NCBI RefSeq assembly: GCF_001625215.2
Contig: NC_030389.2
Span: 780,930 to 844,929, forward strand
Direction: 5' to 3'
DNA: 64,000 nucleotides
Origin: Daucus carota subsp. sativus
Lineage: Eukaryota; Streptophyta; Magnoliopsida; Apiales; Apiaceae
Shown: positions 24,944 to 36,300 of the stretch, in pieces
How the letters are laid out: every line of letters starts with the position of its first letter
Numbering within the stretch: the first letter of the stretch is position 1
Translations under genes and position numbers: made by a program
The notes under the pieces: generated by a model
The model's database searches: none
Seen by the model: only the letters and a program-made list of their open reading frames with translations
Told to the model about the DNA's origin: nothing

Positions 24944-26054
24944 TAAGCCAAAATTACTCAAACAGCCTCTTCTTAAGAAGTATACATCGGGGACGGGAAC
25001 GCGACTTTAATGCTCCTAAATATTATATTCCATCCGGGTTGTTTAATTGTTTTATATTGGAAGACAGTGGTTCGGCACATATTTTAAGACTTTTATTAAA
25101 TATAGTGTGATAAATTATTTTAATTACTTATGAATCTATACTTTATATGCATCTTAAAATACAAGTAAATAATTGAAAAAAAATATAAAAAAATGAGAAA
25201 GAGAGGGGGGGAATAGTTTGAAACTCATTTTTAAGATTTAACATCATTGTGCCTCAACTAAGTAGCAAGCTTCGGCTCGATCCTTTATCGACTTTGTTGA
25301 TCAAAGTTTGATAACCATGGACAACTTGATTTGATAATTCTCTGTACGGAGACATGTTAGTATACTTTGATAAAGAGATGGACCATGCATTCTATTAAAT
25401 TAAACAAATTCAGATAAAAATTATTTATTTTTAAATAAATCATATATTAATATTTTGAAAATAAATGACTAATTTCCATAAATAGAAAATGTTGTGCATT
25501 TATTAAATTAAATATTAAATATACTAAGATAATATTATATAAATATGAAAACATTTTGAAATAAGTTCTTATATTATCGAATAAGTCCAAATATAAAGGT
25601 TCTGTATCTTGTAATTTGAAACTTATTTTGTGCATCAATTCGGGGTCTCCTAAAGACACAAATTCAAAAATATCAAATCATATACGAACAATCTAATCCT
25701 TAATTACCCCAATTAATTAGGGGACACTAATTTATTGCATCCAACAAATTAATTAGTGGCGTATCTTTAATAGACTTATTTCTTCTCTTGAAACTGTTCT
25801 ATGTTTGAACCTAAAAAAAACTAAATAAGGAAATTAGGCTGTGAATATTATATCAGAAGTGGACGATCCCGAATCCTATGTTTGTGATCGAATCAGGTGC
25901 CATAATATAACCTTAATTCCATAAAACCAATTCCATAAAATAACCTTGATTCCACAAAATCAATTAACCCTCATTCAACGAAAAATCGTATAATTAGAAT
26001 CCATGATTTATACAACTGCCTTAACTACACTGCATAATCGTTCCTCACGTAGGC
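24944..26054. other. Intergenic region before the multi-CLE gene
   Basis: AT-rich. A Stowaway-like fragment lies at about 25025-25220 (TCCATCCGGGTTGTTTAATTG ... GAGGGGGGG in separate blocks). Just upstream of the promoter (25895-25970) the phrase ATAACCTTRATTCCA/TAAAACCAATT is repeated two to three times. No gene is supported. Confidence 0.45.
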
Positions 26055-26063
26055 TATAAATAG
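26055..26063 (+). promoter_or_regulatory. TATA box of the multi-CLE gene
   Basis: TATAAATAG. An in-frame ATG at 26071 lies too close to this box to be inside the mRNA leader, so the next ATG, at 26110, is the better start. Confidence 0.65.
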
Positions 26064-26109
26064 CCTTTGTATGCTTGAGTGCAATGCATTGTATTACAAT
26101 ATTCTAAAG

Positions 26110-26895
26110 ATGGCTCCTAATAATTCAGTTGCTGCTAAACGCTTGATAATCATTCTGCAGATTATCCTAGCTGTTTTCTTATCCTTTTCTGCGAATTCAG
26201 AAGCACGCCTTATGATACATGATAGAAGCAGCCTGGCTCTTTTTCATAAGCTGGGGTTTAAGTTGCCTGTGCACAATACTGGAGCAGCAAAGAGACTTGT
26301 GCCATCCGGACCCAATCCGGAAAAGAGTCCGGGAACACCGCCTGGTGTCGTAGGTGCTGGTGAAGTGAAGAGACTCGTTCCATCTGGACCCAATCCAGAG
26401 ACTAGCCCAGGAACACCGCCACCAGGTGCTGGTGAAGTGAAGAGACTCGTTCCATCCGGACCCAATCCAGAGACTAGTCCTGGAACACCGCCACCAGGAG
26501 CTAGTGAGTCTAAAAGACTCATTCCAACCGGACCCAATCCAAAGACTAGTCCGGGAACACCGCCACCAGGTGCTGGTGAAGCGAAAAGACTCGTTCCAAC
26601 TGGACCCAATCCGAAGAAGAGTCCAGGAACACCGCCGCCAGGTGCTGGTGAAGTGAAGAGACTCGTTCCATCCGGACCCAATCCGAAAAAGAGTCCAGGA
26701 ACACCGCCTGGTGTTGTAGGTGCTGGTGAAGTGAAGAGACTCGTTCCAACCGGACCCAATCCGAAAAAGAGTCCAGGAACACCGCCTGATGTTGTAGGTG
26801 CTGGTGAAGTGAAGAGACTCGTTCCATCTGGACCCAATCCAGAGACTAGTCCAGGAACTCCGCCACCAGGAGTGCTAGGTGCAACTCTGCCGTAG
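26110..26895 (+). CDS. Secreted precursor with eight tandem CLE-like peptide units
   Basis: Intronless, 261 aa. A signal peptide (hydrophobic IIILQIILAVFLSFS, likely cut after NSEA) and a ~40-residue leader are followed by eight repeats of KR-L-[VI]-P-[ST]-G-P-N-P-[EK]-[TK]-S-PGTPP. Units start at 26290, 26368, 26440, 26512, 26584, 26656, 26734 and 26812; each is 24 or 26 residues, the last 27. The core RLVPSGPNP is identical to the first nine residues of the CLE9/CLE10 dodecapeptide, which in plants is cut from a secreted precursor and sensed by LRR receptor kinases. The last three residues differ (ETS, EKS, KTS or KKS instead of LHN/LHH). There are no cysteines. Repeats are very alike in DNA, suggesting recent expansion or gene conversion. 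Function is inferred; it could instead be a structural Pro-rich protein. Confidence 0.75.
   Translation: MAPNNSVAAKRLIIILQIILAVFLSFSANSEARLMIHDRSSLALFHKLGFKLPVHNTGAAKRLVPSGPNPEKSPGTPPGVVGAGEVKRLVPSGPNPETSPGTPPPGAGEVKRLVPSGPNPETSPGTPPPGASESKRLIPTGPNPKTSPGTPPPGAGEAKRLVPTGPNPKKSPGTPPPGAGEVKRLVPSGPNPKKSPGTPPGVVGAGEVKRLVPTGPNPKKSPGTPPDVVGAGEVKRLVPSGPNPETSPGTPPPGVLGATLP
26290..26892 (+). repeat. Coding tandem repeat, 72/78-bp unit x 8
   Basis: Units 2-5 are 72 bp, units 1, 6 and 7 are 78 bp with an extra VV before GAGE, and unit 8 is 81 bp. Length changes are all multiples of three and the reading frame is kept, which suggests selection on the encoded peptide. Confidence 0.95.
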
Positions 26896-28652
26896 ATCAT
26901 ATCCAGAAGGACTAGCCGTAGAATGGTCTTATGATGTAATGTAGTATTTTTAGTTCCATAAAGTCATGCATGAGATTATATGATTATAATTTTAATGATT
27001 TTGAAATAATTTGTTCTTGCCTTATCGACCAATAAGCGAGATTTTAAGTTAGCAAAACAGAAGTAATCATCAAATCTTTTAACCTACTGAAAACATAAAT
27101 GAGCTACTAAATAATGCTCGACCATGTTTTGTACAGATTTCATACTTAACTTTATGTAGTTATATCTCAATTCTCAACCATGTAATTGATCAGACATAGA
27201 AATGGCAAAAAAAATACCACAACCAGGCAAGAGATGATGATAATTGTTGGGAAAAATCATTTAGTCGCTTGTTTAAAGTGAATTAAACATCGATTAGGAA
27301 AATCGTATTATGATAATTGACGTGCATTGTCCCTGATTTGATTTGGTTAGTTTAATCATGTAATCACGTTTACTCCATGGACTCGTAGTCTATTAATTTA
27401 TAAAGATACTAAAATAATCAGTTTTTTCTTTAAAAGTTACAAGTCGAATATGGCAAGGGATGAAAGATGGTATTCAACCGATCTTTCATTTTTTTTGAAT
27501 AAGATTTTAAATATTACAATCAGAGAAAATGACATCAAATAGCAGTTTATAATTCAAAATACTGAAATCGTGTCGCGTTTTATGTTTAAGACATAAACAC
27601 AATATAATATAGCGTTTTCTTTCGAAAATCAAAACGCTTGATTATGGGATTAATAAGAGATATAGTGTCCTTTCTCCCCACTCTCTATGTAACATCACAC
27701 GTATTAAAAGAACGTATGGATGATGGACTTTATAAACACAAGCACATAACTAATATATAATAATTTGTTAATATTTTTGGAAATGGATTGTTAGGTTTGG
27801 TACGTATTCGATCGTGGGTTTTGGAATTTTCTACTCTCTAGTCGTAGTACACTAGTACCGGTATATTATAACATTGACCTTAACTTTCAAAAGATCAGAA
27901 GTCTTTTTAACGAAAAAGAGATAACCATAGTTTCTTGTCTTGGCGTCACTAGCTTTACGTGTGCATCTGGAACATCTTTATTTGCGTTTGATTTTTATAA
28001 ACTTATCCTCCTCACACCAATTTTGGTCTTTCAAAAGATCAAATATGGATATACATGGCATTTAGGTGCCACCGAAAAAGAAATTTCTGGACAAACAAAT
28101 TATATTTTACACAACTGCACATGAATTTCTCCTTACCAAACAACCCAATATTAGACATGGAGAGGAAACTACCAGGTCCTTTAGCTTAACTGTGTTTTAT
28201 AATTTGACTTGCAAAGAAAAGTATAAGAACTTTAGCAACAAAACAAGAAGATTGTAGCCCACATGGCAAGGGATGAAAATAAACACAATACAATATAATA
28301 TTTTATTCCAAAAATCAAAACACTCGATTACATGCTATTTTAAAAGAGATCCTGTTTTAAAAAAAGAAATAACTATTTTTTAATTTTAGAAGAAGTTCAA
28401 AACATATGAAAACATATTGATTACATCTAAAAATATAAAAATATATTTCAAATATTTTATTTAATATCTACAGAAAGATTAAATTCTAGACCCTTCCCAT
28501 CATGACAATATAATGCTAACGATACAAAAGAAAAAACTAGAAAGATACAAAGCAATGGGAAAGCACCATGATTGGCCCTATATTTCAAAACTCTATTCAC
28601 CACCTTTTACATTATTTTCCACATCCTCCTACACTTTCACCATCCTCATCTC
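26896..28652. other. Intergenic region between the multi-CLE and glucanase genes
   Basis: AT-rich with no gene. Two segments resemble each other: 27447-27660 and 28262-28350 share ATGGCAAGGGATGAAA and, further on, AACACAATAYAATATA followed by AATCAAAACRCTYGATTA. This is an old duplicated repeat, family unknown. Confidence 0.5.
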
Positions 28653-28659
28653 TATAAAA
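28653..28659 (+). promoter_or_regulatory. TATA box of the GH17 gene
   Basis: TATAAAA 65 bp before the start codon at 28724. Confidence 0.55.
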
Positions 28660-28723
28660 ACAAGTTACAATTTTCATATGATCTATATATATACTTGTAC
28701 TCAAACCTCAAAGTTGCTCAATC

Positions 28724-31700
28724 ATGGCCATCACTATGCTTTCTTACATGCTCTTTATACTTGTGCTGCAGTCTCCTTACTTTGCTAGTAAGCAACCAAC
28801 TTTTTATTTTTTTTGTATTGTTAGATTCTGCAATTGTTTCTGTACAACAATTCTGTAAATTTTGTAATGCAAAATTTATAATATTCAAATTTTACAGTAT
28901 AAAGTTAATAAGCCTTTATTGTCAAATATTCAAATATTCGACCTGGCAACTTTGATTTTTTTCCAAAACAATGAAGATTTTGATTGATAATTTGTGAAGA
29001 AAATTATAACCCCACATCAAAGATTGAATCTTTTTTCAAGAAAAAGCTTCAAGTGTTTTAAAGATCAAATCTTTTTGAAACCCAAGTAAAAAAAGAATTG
29101 AACTTTAAATTTCAAGTTTAAATATTTTGCAGGGTCACAATCTTTTATCGGGGTGAATTATGGTCAACTTTCCGATAACTTACCGGCGCCGGCGGTGACA
29201 GCGAAGCTACTTCAGTCAACGGCGATTGGAAAAGTGAGGCTTTACAATGCTGACGTGGCAATTATCAAGTCACTGGCTAATACTGGGATAGGGATAGTGA
29301 TCGGAGTGGCAAATGGGGAGATTCCGGGTCTTGCATCCGACCCGAATGTGGCGGGTCAATGGGTCGGGTCAAATGTGTTGCCATTTTACCCGGGAAGTAA
29401 GATTGAGGTCATAACTGTTGGAAATGAAGTGATGACTTCTGGTGATCAGGGTCTTATGGCACAGCTCTTGCCTGCCATGCAAAATGTCCAAAATGCCCTT
29501 AATGCAGGTTAGATGCAATTTATTTACTTGTTCTGCATTCATGGATGTGTATTTTTGTGTTGGTCAGATGTTTATGTTCTCTGATTATTGATGTCTGTGT
29601 GTTTTTGTGCGTCGGAAGTAAGATTTGCGTACATTTTATTCTCTTCGGACAAAATGTATCCCAGGTGTTTGTGATTCTTATATGCTATACTGCATGTTCT
29701 CTGTTTCCATGTGTCGGTTTAATTCTTAGGCGTGGAGATAGGTTATGTGGTTTGCGCACATCAAAACCCGAATATACAAGCAGAATAGCCTGAGACTCAA
29801 TTATAAGGTTCTTAAAGAACAGCCTGAAACTGAATTCTGAGGTCACATGCTTTACAAACAGGATAAATAGTTTGTCTTGGTGTTGTATATGAAAGAATGT
29901 GTACGGCGTAGTTACATACTTCTGTTTAAAGTACCCGCATTAGTGTATATTCGTAAATTGAAAAGTTACAATGGAGATTTACCAAAGTTCTTTAACTTTT
30001 TATATAGTAATATTGAAAATGAAACTTGTCTGGTTTGATTTTCTAATAGATAGTTATGAATGAAATCCGCAATTTATCTTCTTCTTTTTTTTTTTTTTGC
30101 TTTGGTTAACATTTGGTGTCTAAATTTAACATGGCAATTCTGTGCAGCTTCTTTGGGTGGGAAAGTTAAGGTCTCTACTGTGCATTCTATGTCAGTGTTG
30201 GCTAATTCTGATCCGCCATCATCAGGAAGTTTTAATTCTGGTTTTAGTGACACAATGAGAGCATTGTTGCAGTTTCAAAGAACCACTGGTTCTCCTTTTA
30301 TGATAAATCCGTACCCCTTCTTCGCATACCAAAGTGATCCGAGGCCAGAAACACTTGCATTTTGTTTATTTCAACCCAATGCAGGGCGAGTGGACTCTGC
30401 AAGTGGTATCAAGTACATGAACATGTTTGATGCTCAGGTAATTCCCATATCATGCTAAGAATAGCTAGGGTCAGTGAAACCAACTTGATTACATTATATA
30501 TGAGCAGTGAGCTTCTCTTTTGCAAAATTAGATGTGCGTGTGTGAACTGATGTTTTCAGTTTTGGTTTTCACATATTAAACACTTACTAAAGTTGTGGCC
30601 AAGATGCATTAAGGTTGTTCTGATAGTCTATCTGCCTGGAAGAAGTATCAGCATATTAGGAACTTTATTCTACTTCATGGTTAAACTAACTGGAAACGTG
30701 TCTGATATTCCAGATTAAAATTGAAAAAGGTAAACTTGTCTCTGTATTAGAATAATGGTAGTGCTGTTCAATTCGTAACTGTCTTATTATGGGCTGGAAG
30801 TCTTAGAAACAGGCTCTCTGTAAATAGGGTGATTTTATTTGTACAGATAGTCTCTGTTGGATTATGACACATAACCACTGTTTTCAAGGTTATTCACTGA
30901 ATATAAAATAATAGGGTTTGTTCGAGATGGATTGCACAAAAGAAATTAGGTATAAGAAAAAGTTGTCAGCACATATCACCGTCGTACACTACCTACTTCA
31001 CCATAATTTGGGAAACATGCAAAGATTATGACAAAGCCTAATCCAATATTACATTTGATTGATCACGACACTTCCAGTTTGTTACGAGACCTTGGTTGGC
31101 GTTTTAATATCATGGCTGGAAAGATCTTAGGCAATATAAAGTGTTTTGTTGAGTGTCTTTGTTTCTCTTGTCCAGTCACAGCTCATACAAGTCTGTACAG
31201 CCAACTTACTCACTCTACTAACAAATTTTTTTTAAAGGGATATCTAACTTGCACGTAGATGTCTGCGTGTTTAAGGTAAATGTATCGGAAGGATAGCATT
31301 TGTCTGTAGCATCTTCCATTCACCATATTTCATTTTTTTTGCTAATTACCATATTTCATTTTAGTACAATTATAATATGATTTTAGGATCATAGAAGAGT
31401 TTTTGTGTTTTGTGACATCTGAATCCATAGTAGTGGTGAATATATCATTGTTGTGAAATATTCAGTTTGTTTAATAATATGAAAAGTTTTAGGCGATCCC
31501 TAAACCTGCAGCATTGTATACCCTGGAGTCTGGACTGTTAATTTCCGTTTAATATGTCAACCTTTGCGCATGGATATGATTAGTCTCTGCTCATAACTTT
31601 TGGCAAGTCCATTAGTGACGCAGGGAACATTTTAATAACATACTGAGACATTGGAACAATGGTATTTGTTATCAGTATCTATCGTATGTCCTCTCTTGCT

Positions 31701-32771
31701 TACCGTACCATCTGCAATACCTATTTGTGCTATATGAGGAGTACAAGGTTTTCTCATTTGATATAGGCATTGAAGTCATTGTATAAAATAGAAGTGGATA
31801 ATTTTCTTAAATGGTTTCTCTTCTTCTGCAGGTTGATGCTGTAAAATCGGCCTTAAATTCGATGGGATTCAAAGAGATAGAGATTGTGGTTGCAGAGACA
31901 GGGTGGCCTTACAAGGGGGATCCCAATGAGGTCGGCCCTAGTGTGGACAATGCAAAGGCTTATAATGGAAATTTGATCAGCCATCTTAGGTCAAAAGTAG
32001 GAACTCCACAGATGCCCGGGAAGTCAGTTGACACCTACATCTTTGCACTCTATGATGAGAATTTGAAGCCTGGTCCCGGCTCAGAGCGCGCGTTTGGGCT
32101 TTTTAAGCAGGATCTTTCCATGATTTATGATGTTGGTCTCTTGAAGACTAGCCAGGTGAGTCAGCATTCAATCTTTATTTATTCTTATAAATAAGGGGAG
32201 ACATTTTTCTATTACGGTATCTGAAAACTCATACATAATTTCCTCTTTTTTGCTGCATTACGTTTCTTTTGTTGTATGTGTTATTAAACGGCCTTAAATC
32301 TCTTTCCTTTATGGTGGTTATTATTTTTCCTAGACTCCGACCACTCCTACGACTCCTTCTCCAGCCACTCCAGCACCAAAGGCTGCAGCCTGGTGTGTTC
32401 CGAAGCCTGGCGTTTCTGATGCTCAGTTACAATCAAATCTCGACTACGTCTGCGGCCATGGTCTTGATTGTAGCCCTATTCAACCAGGTGGTGCCTGTTA
32501 TGAACCAGCTACCATACTAGCTCATGCAGCATACGCAATGAATCTATACTATCAAAGTTCTGGGAAAAATCCATGGAATTGTGATTTTGCTCGAACTGCA
32601 ACTCTCTCTTCCACTAACCCAAGTAACTTTTCTTGCATTTTCTTTTTTCACCGAACTGAAAATGATATTCTTGAAGCACTGCAATTGAGCAGAAGTATGC
32701 ATATTTTGGGCTGATAAATTTTTATCTTGTATGTAGGCTACAATGGTTGCATCTATCCAGGTGGAAACTGA
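28724..32771 (+). CDS. Glucan endo-1,3-beta-glucosidase, GH17 with X8/CBM43 domain
   Basis: Six exons: 28724-28787, 29133-29507, 30148-30437, 31832-32155, 32334-32622, 32737-32771. They give 1377 nt, 458 aa. It hydrolyses internal beta-1,3 bonds of callose-type glucans in the cell wall. A signal peptide (about residues 1-21) leads into the GH17 barrel starting IGVNYGQLSDNLP; the acid/base Glu is in VGNEV (Glu120) and the nucleophile Glu in VAETGW (Glu265). A Thr/Pro linker (352-367) joins it to a C-terminal X8 callose-binding module (from Trp371) rich in cysteines. The protein ends at CIYPGGN without a hydrophobic tail, so a GPI anchor is not indicated. By memory it matches At4g34480 (glucosidase 7). 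Confidence 0.95.
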
Positions 32772-33309
32772 TGGAACGATCCAAGATTGTATAGCTTGGT
32801 TGTAGTTAATAATCTACCTTTCAATAATAGAGTTGTCAAAAAATAAGCTTCGAGTTGAATATATCAGTTATACGTTAAAGTATCTTAGTTTCGAAATATA
32901 GAATATGAAGGTACCGATTTTTGTTTCTTTTCGGATCTGAAAACCAAAGGTATAACCAAGTCTCCATTCATAATTTCATATTACTCCAAATCCTACCAAA
33001 CTGCATCTCTTAAAGGATCACAAGGCTTCACGGGAAAAGCTATACCGAATACGAATACAAATTCAACTTACATGATCAAAATTTTGAAATCAATTCACAA
33101 AACTTGTTGAAAGTAATTCACAGAACTTGACATATAAAAAGCTAATTCTTTCTTTATAATCTACATACAAAAACAAAACCTATGACATTTTGGCAAGTAC
33201 AATCTTCAATCAAAAAATTGACTGCTATCGCACATAATAAAGGTATGTTCGAGAGCCTTAAATTTTAGATCTCATTTACTTAAGAAAAAAAAAATCAACC
33301 ATAAACCAG
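32772..33309. other. Convergent 3' region between GH17 and gamma-COP
   Basis: The two genes face each other over 538 bp, which must hold both 3' UTRs and polyadenylation signals. Nothing else is seen. Confidence 0.6.
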
Positions 33310-36300
33310 CTAGCCACTTGCCACAATTTCATGAATAGCTTCACTGACAGATATATCATCAGATCTGACGGCAAGCTTCATTGCCACCTCCTTTGGTCCA
33401 TCGAAACCAAATGATACCCTGACAAGCACCTTGAAGTTGCCAATGTATATACCAGACAACAAACATGTGTGTGATCTAGCATTTTTGGGGACAACCTCTG
33501 TTCCCTGTGAAACATAAAAAAGCGTCTAAGTTTACACATTACTTTTCAGAAGACAAAGGGCGTGACAATCTAGGGGCATAAAATTACAATTAAGCTACTT
33601 GAAATCTCATGATTCCAATTTTGATACGTTGTGCTGGGAAAATCAACACAATTAGATCATATGTTTGAGGATGTTTTACAAAGTACTCCCTGGTCCCTTT
33701 AATATTGGGCAAGAGCCCCACTTTATTTGTTTTTCATATATTAAATAAATAATACTCCCACAGCCATCAGTTATTACTATGACTAGTGGGTAGTGATTGG
33801 GCAGATGGTAAGAGGAAAAACAAATGCAGTGGAAAATGATTGCTCAGAATAAAAACAAACTCATTAAAAAATTCATACCTCGCAAGGCTGCATGCCAAGA
33901 AGGTTGGTCACAACAGTGATGGCTTCCGCCAAGGTTTCCCTTGGTCCAAGCCCATACTCATCTACACGCTCACAATCTGGGTCCAAACTTTCCCAGGCAT
34001 TCTTAAAATTGGAGACCCCCACCTTCAAAATGTAATCAGCTGCAACTACCTCAAGATCCTCCAACTGGTATTCGTCTTCCACCCCATCATCCTCAGCCTC
34101 GCCAGAAGAAGTATCAACCTGAAAATGATATACATCATCAATCCACAATGAATATAGCCAAGTATAAGATGCTAAAATATTAATATAAGAATAGTACCTC
34201 TTTAACAATAAATTTCAGAGTATTTGAGAATCTTCCAAATGAAGTGACGCCTACTGGCTTCTCAAAAGCCACAAATGTCTGTCCAGGTGAATCATATGGA
34301 AGAGAACGTATAGGCTTGATTGCTACTTCTGAAAATTCCTCAGCTTCAGAAGCATCCACAATAACAGAAACCTAGCAACACGCAAATCAAGATATTAAAC
34401 AAATATACTAGCGACGCACTGATTTTGATACGTAGTATACAAGACATACGTTTTCTAACAGTTGTTCAGGAATTGTATTGGTGCAGTTATATTGAAACAC
34501 CACATGCCCATCAAAAATGTGTTTGACGGCATTGACTGCATACTCTGTTTCAGCCTCTGTGAGCTCCACTGGCGTCGAGGACTGGCCATTAAAATGTGAT
34601 GTAAATCATATTAAAAAAATTTAAAGAATAAAAACAACTATACAACCAAATCACAGCCTTACACTAACCTTGAAAAGCTTCCCAAAATTGGAAAATTCTG
34701 GGATAGATGATAAGAGTTTTTCATAGGCGTCCGTGGTAGATGTAGGAGCAGGTAGCGGAGCACCTAAACCTGAAGGCTTTTTAGTCTGTGATTTCTTCTC
34801 TACATGTTGCTGAGATTTGACTTCCTTGGGCACAGAATAAATATCAAAAGGTTCCTCAGAGGGCTCCTGTAATGCCATAGACCAAGTTAGTTGGTTTATC
34901 AATGCACAATGCAGTAACAAAGAGTTATCAGTACACTCACATAGTTCTTTAAACTTGTCTCCAGGTTAACCAGTGGGACATCAAGTGACCCAAAGAGAAA
35001 TTCCTTCACATCTTTATCAGTTTCAACAACTGAACCATCACCACCAAGTGTATTTAAATATAGTGTAGCCCTGTCACGAACCTGTAAACAGGAGCAATAA
35101 TATTTTTCAGATACTATGTTCTCAGGAAAAACCACACTTAATATCAGAGATATGCGTAAATTATAAAGCATGACAATTAAATAAATAGTAACACAGATTA
35201 GAAAGAAAAGAAGAAGAAAAATCTATTAAGACTGTGTGATGTTCACTTTAAGAACGATTTAAAAAGTACAAACAAAGTGTGAAGTTAATGTTATTATTTA
35301 TGTGCGGTTTCAATGCTAGCATGATTCAGTTTCACCAGAATCTACGGATGGTTAATATGTATTACTATAGGACACAGGCATGAGGCAACAAAAGACTATT
35401 GAGCTGACATCTAGTGAAAGAGCAGAATCCACAACACTCGAAAGAATGTTTTAGTTATAGGTGATTCAGGCCAAAGAATATAGGAGGTACAACAATTACC
35501 ACGGTGGTAAGCTAAGGGGTCAATCAGTTGGTAGGAATCATGATTTATTGGGAAACAATAACAGACCAGAAACTGCAGAGCCTCGAGCTAATGATTTTCA
35601 CATGACATGGTAGCAGAACTTTATATTTCTAAGCAATTTAGCAGGTAAAACAATGATCCTCAGCTGACAAGTATAAGAAAGCAATATACTCTGAACATGC
35701 AAAACATAGACAAGCAACCACAGCAGATAAATATGATGCTACTGACCTCATCATCGCTGTCAAAGAGACAACGTCTTAGCAGAATAAATATGCGGGGCTG
35801 CAAAACAGTATAACAAAGCATCTTTACATAAGTGGCGAATAAATTAACTTAATGACACTCGTACGAGATATATGAAAAATTTGTTTTAGACAAGTATGAG
35901 GGTGCAATTTTACCTTCAATGGATCAACCATAGCACCAAACTTTGCTAATGTGCTCACAGCACTGGCGCGGACAGTTGCATTCTCAAGTATAACTCTATT
36001 ATAGATATACCTTATGTATTTGCTAGGGTCAGAAGTTTTTGGTCCTTCAATACCAAGAAAATGTAGTATCTGACAACAACACAACCTTCAGTAACCCAAC
36101 TAGTATATATTTAGATTGCAGCATCATGTAATGAAAAAATGGGAAGGAAAAGACATGGGAAGAAAATACAAACCTGGGTAGAAAGATAAGTGAATTCACA
36201 ATCCTCGATAAATTCACATAGATGAAGCAACCCACTCTCTTTTGCATCTGGGATCTCTCTTATGAAGATCACAATTGAATCAACGATTGCCTTTTTGTAC

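Noticed and set aside
26244-26900. A 218-codon minus-strand frame rich in Gly/Pro, collagen-like
   Set aside because: It is the complement of the tandem-repeat coding region on the plus strand; open only because the repeat unit is a multiple of three. No promoter or signal on that strand.
28066-28257. 63-codon frame (MPPKKKFLDK) upstream of the GH17 gene
   Set aside because: No domain, no supporting promoter signal, AT-rich composition like the surrounding intergenic DNA.
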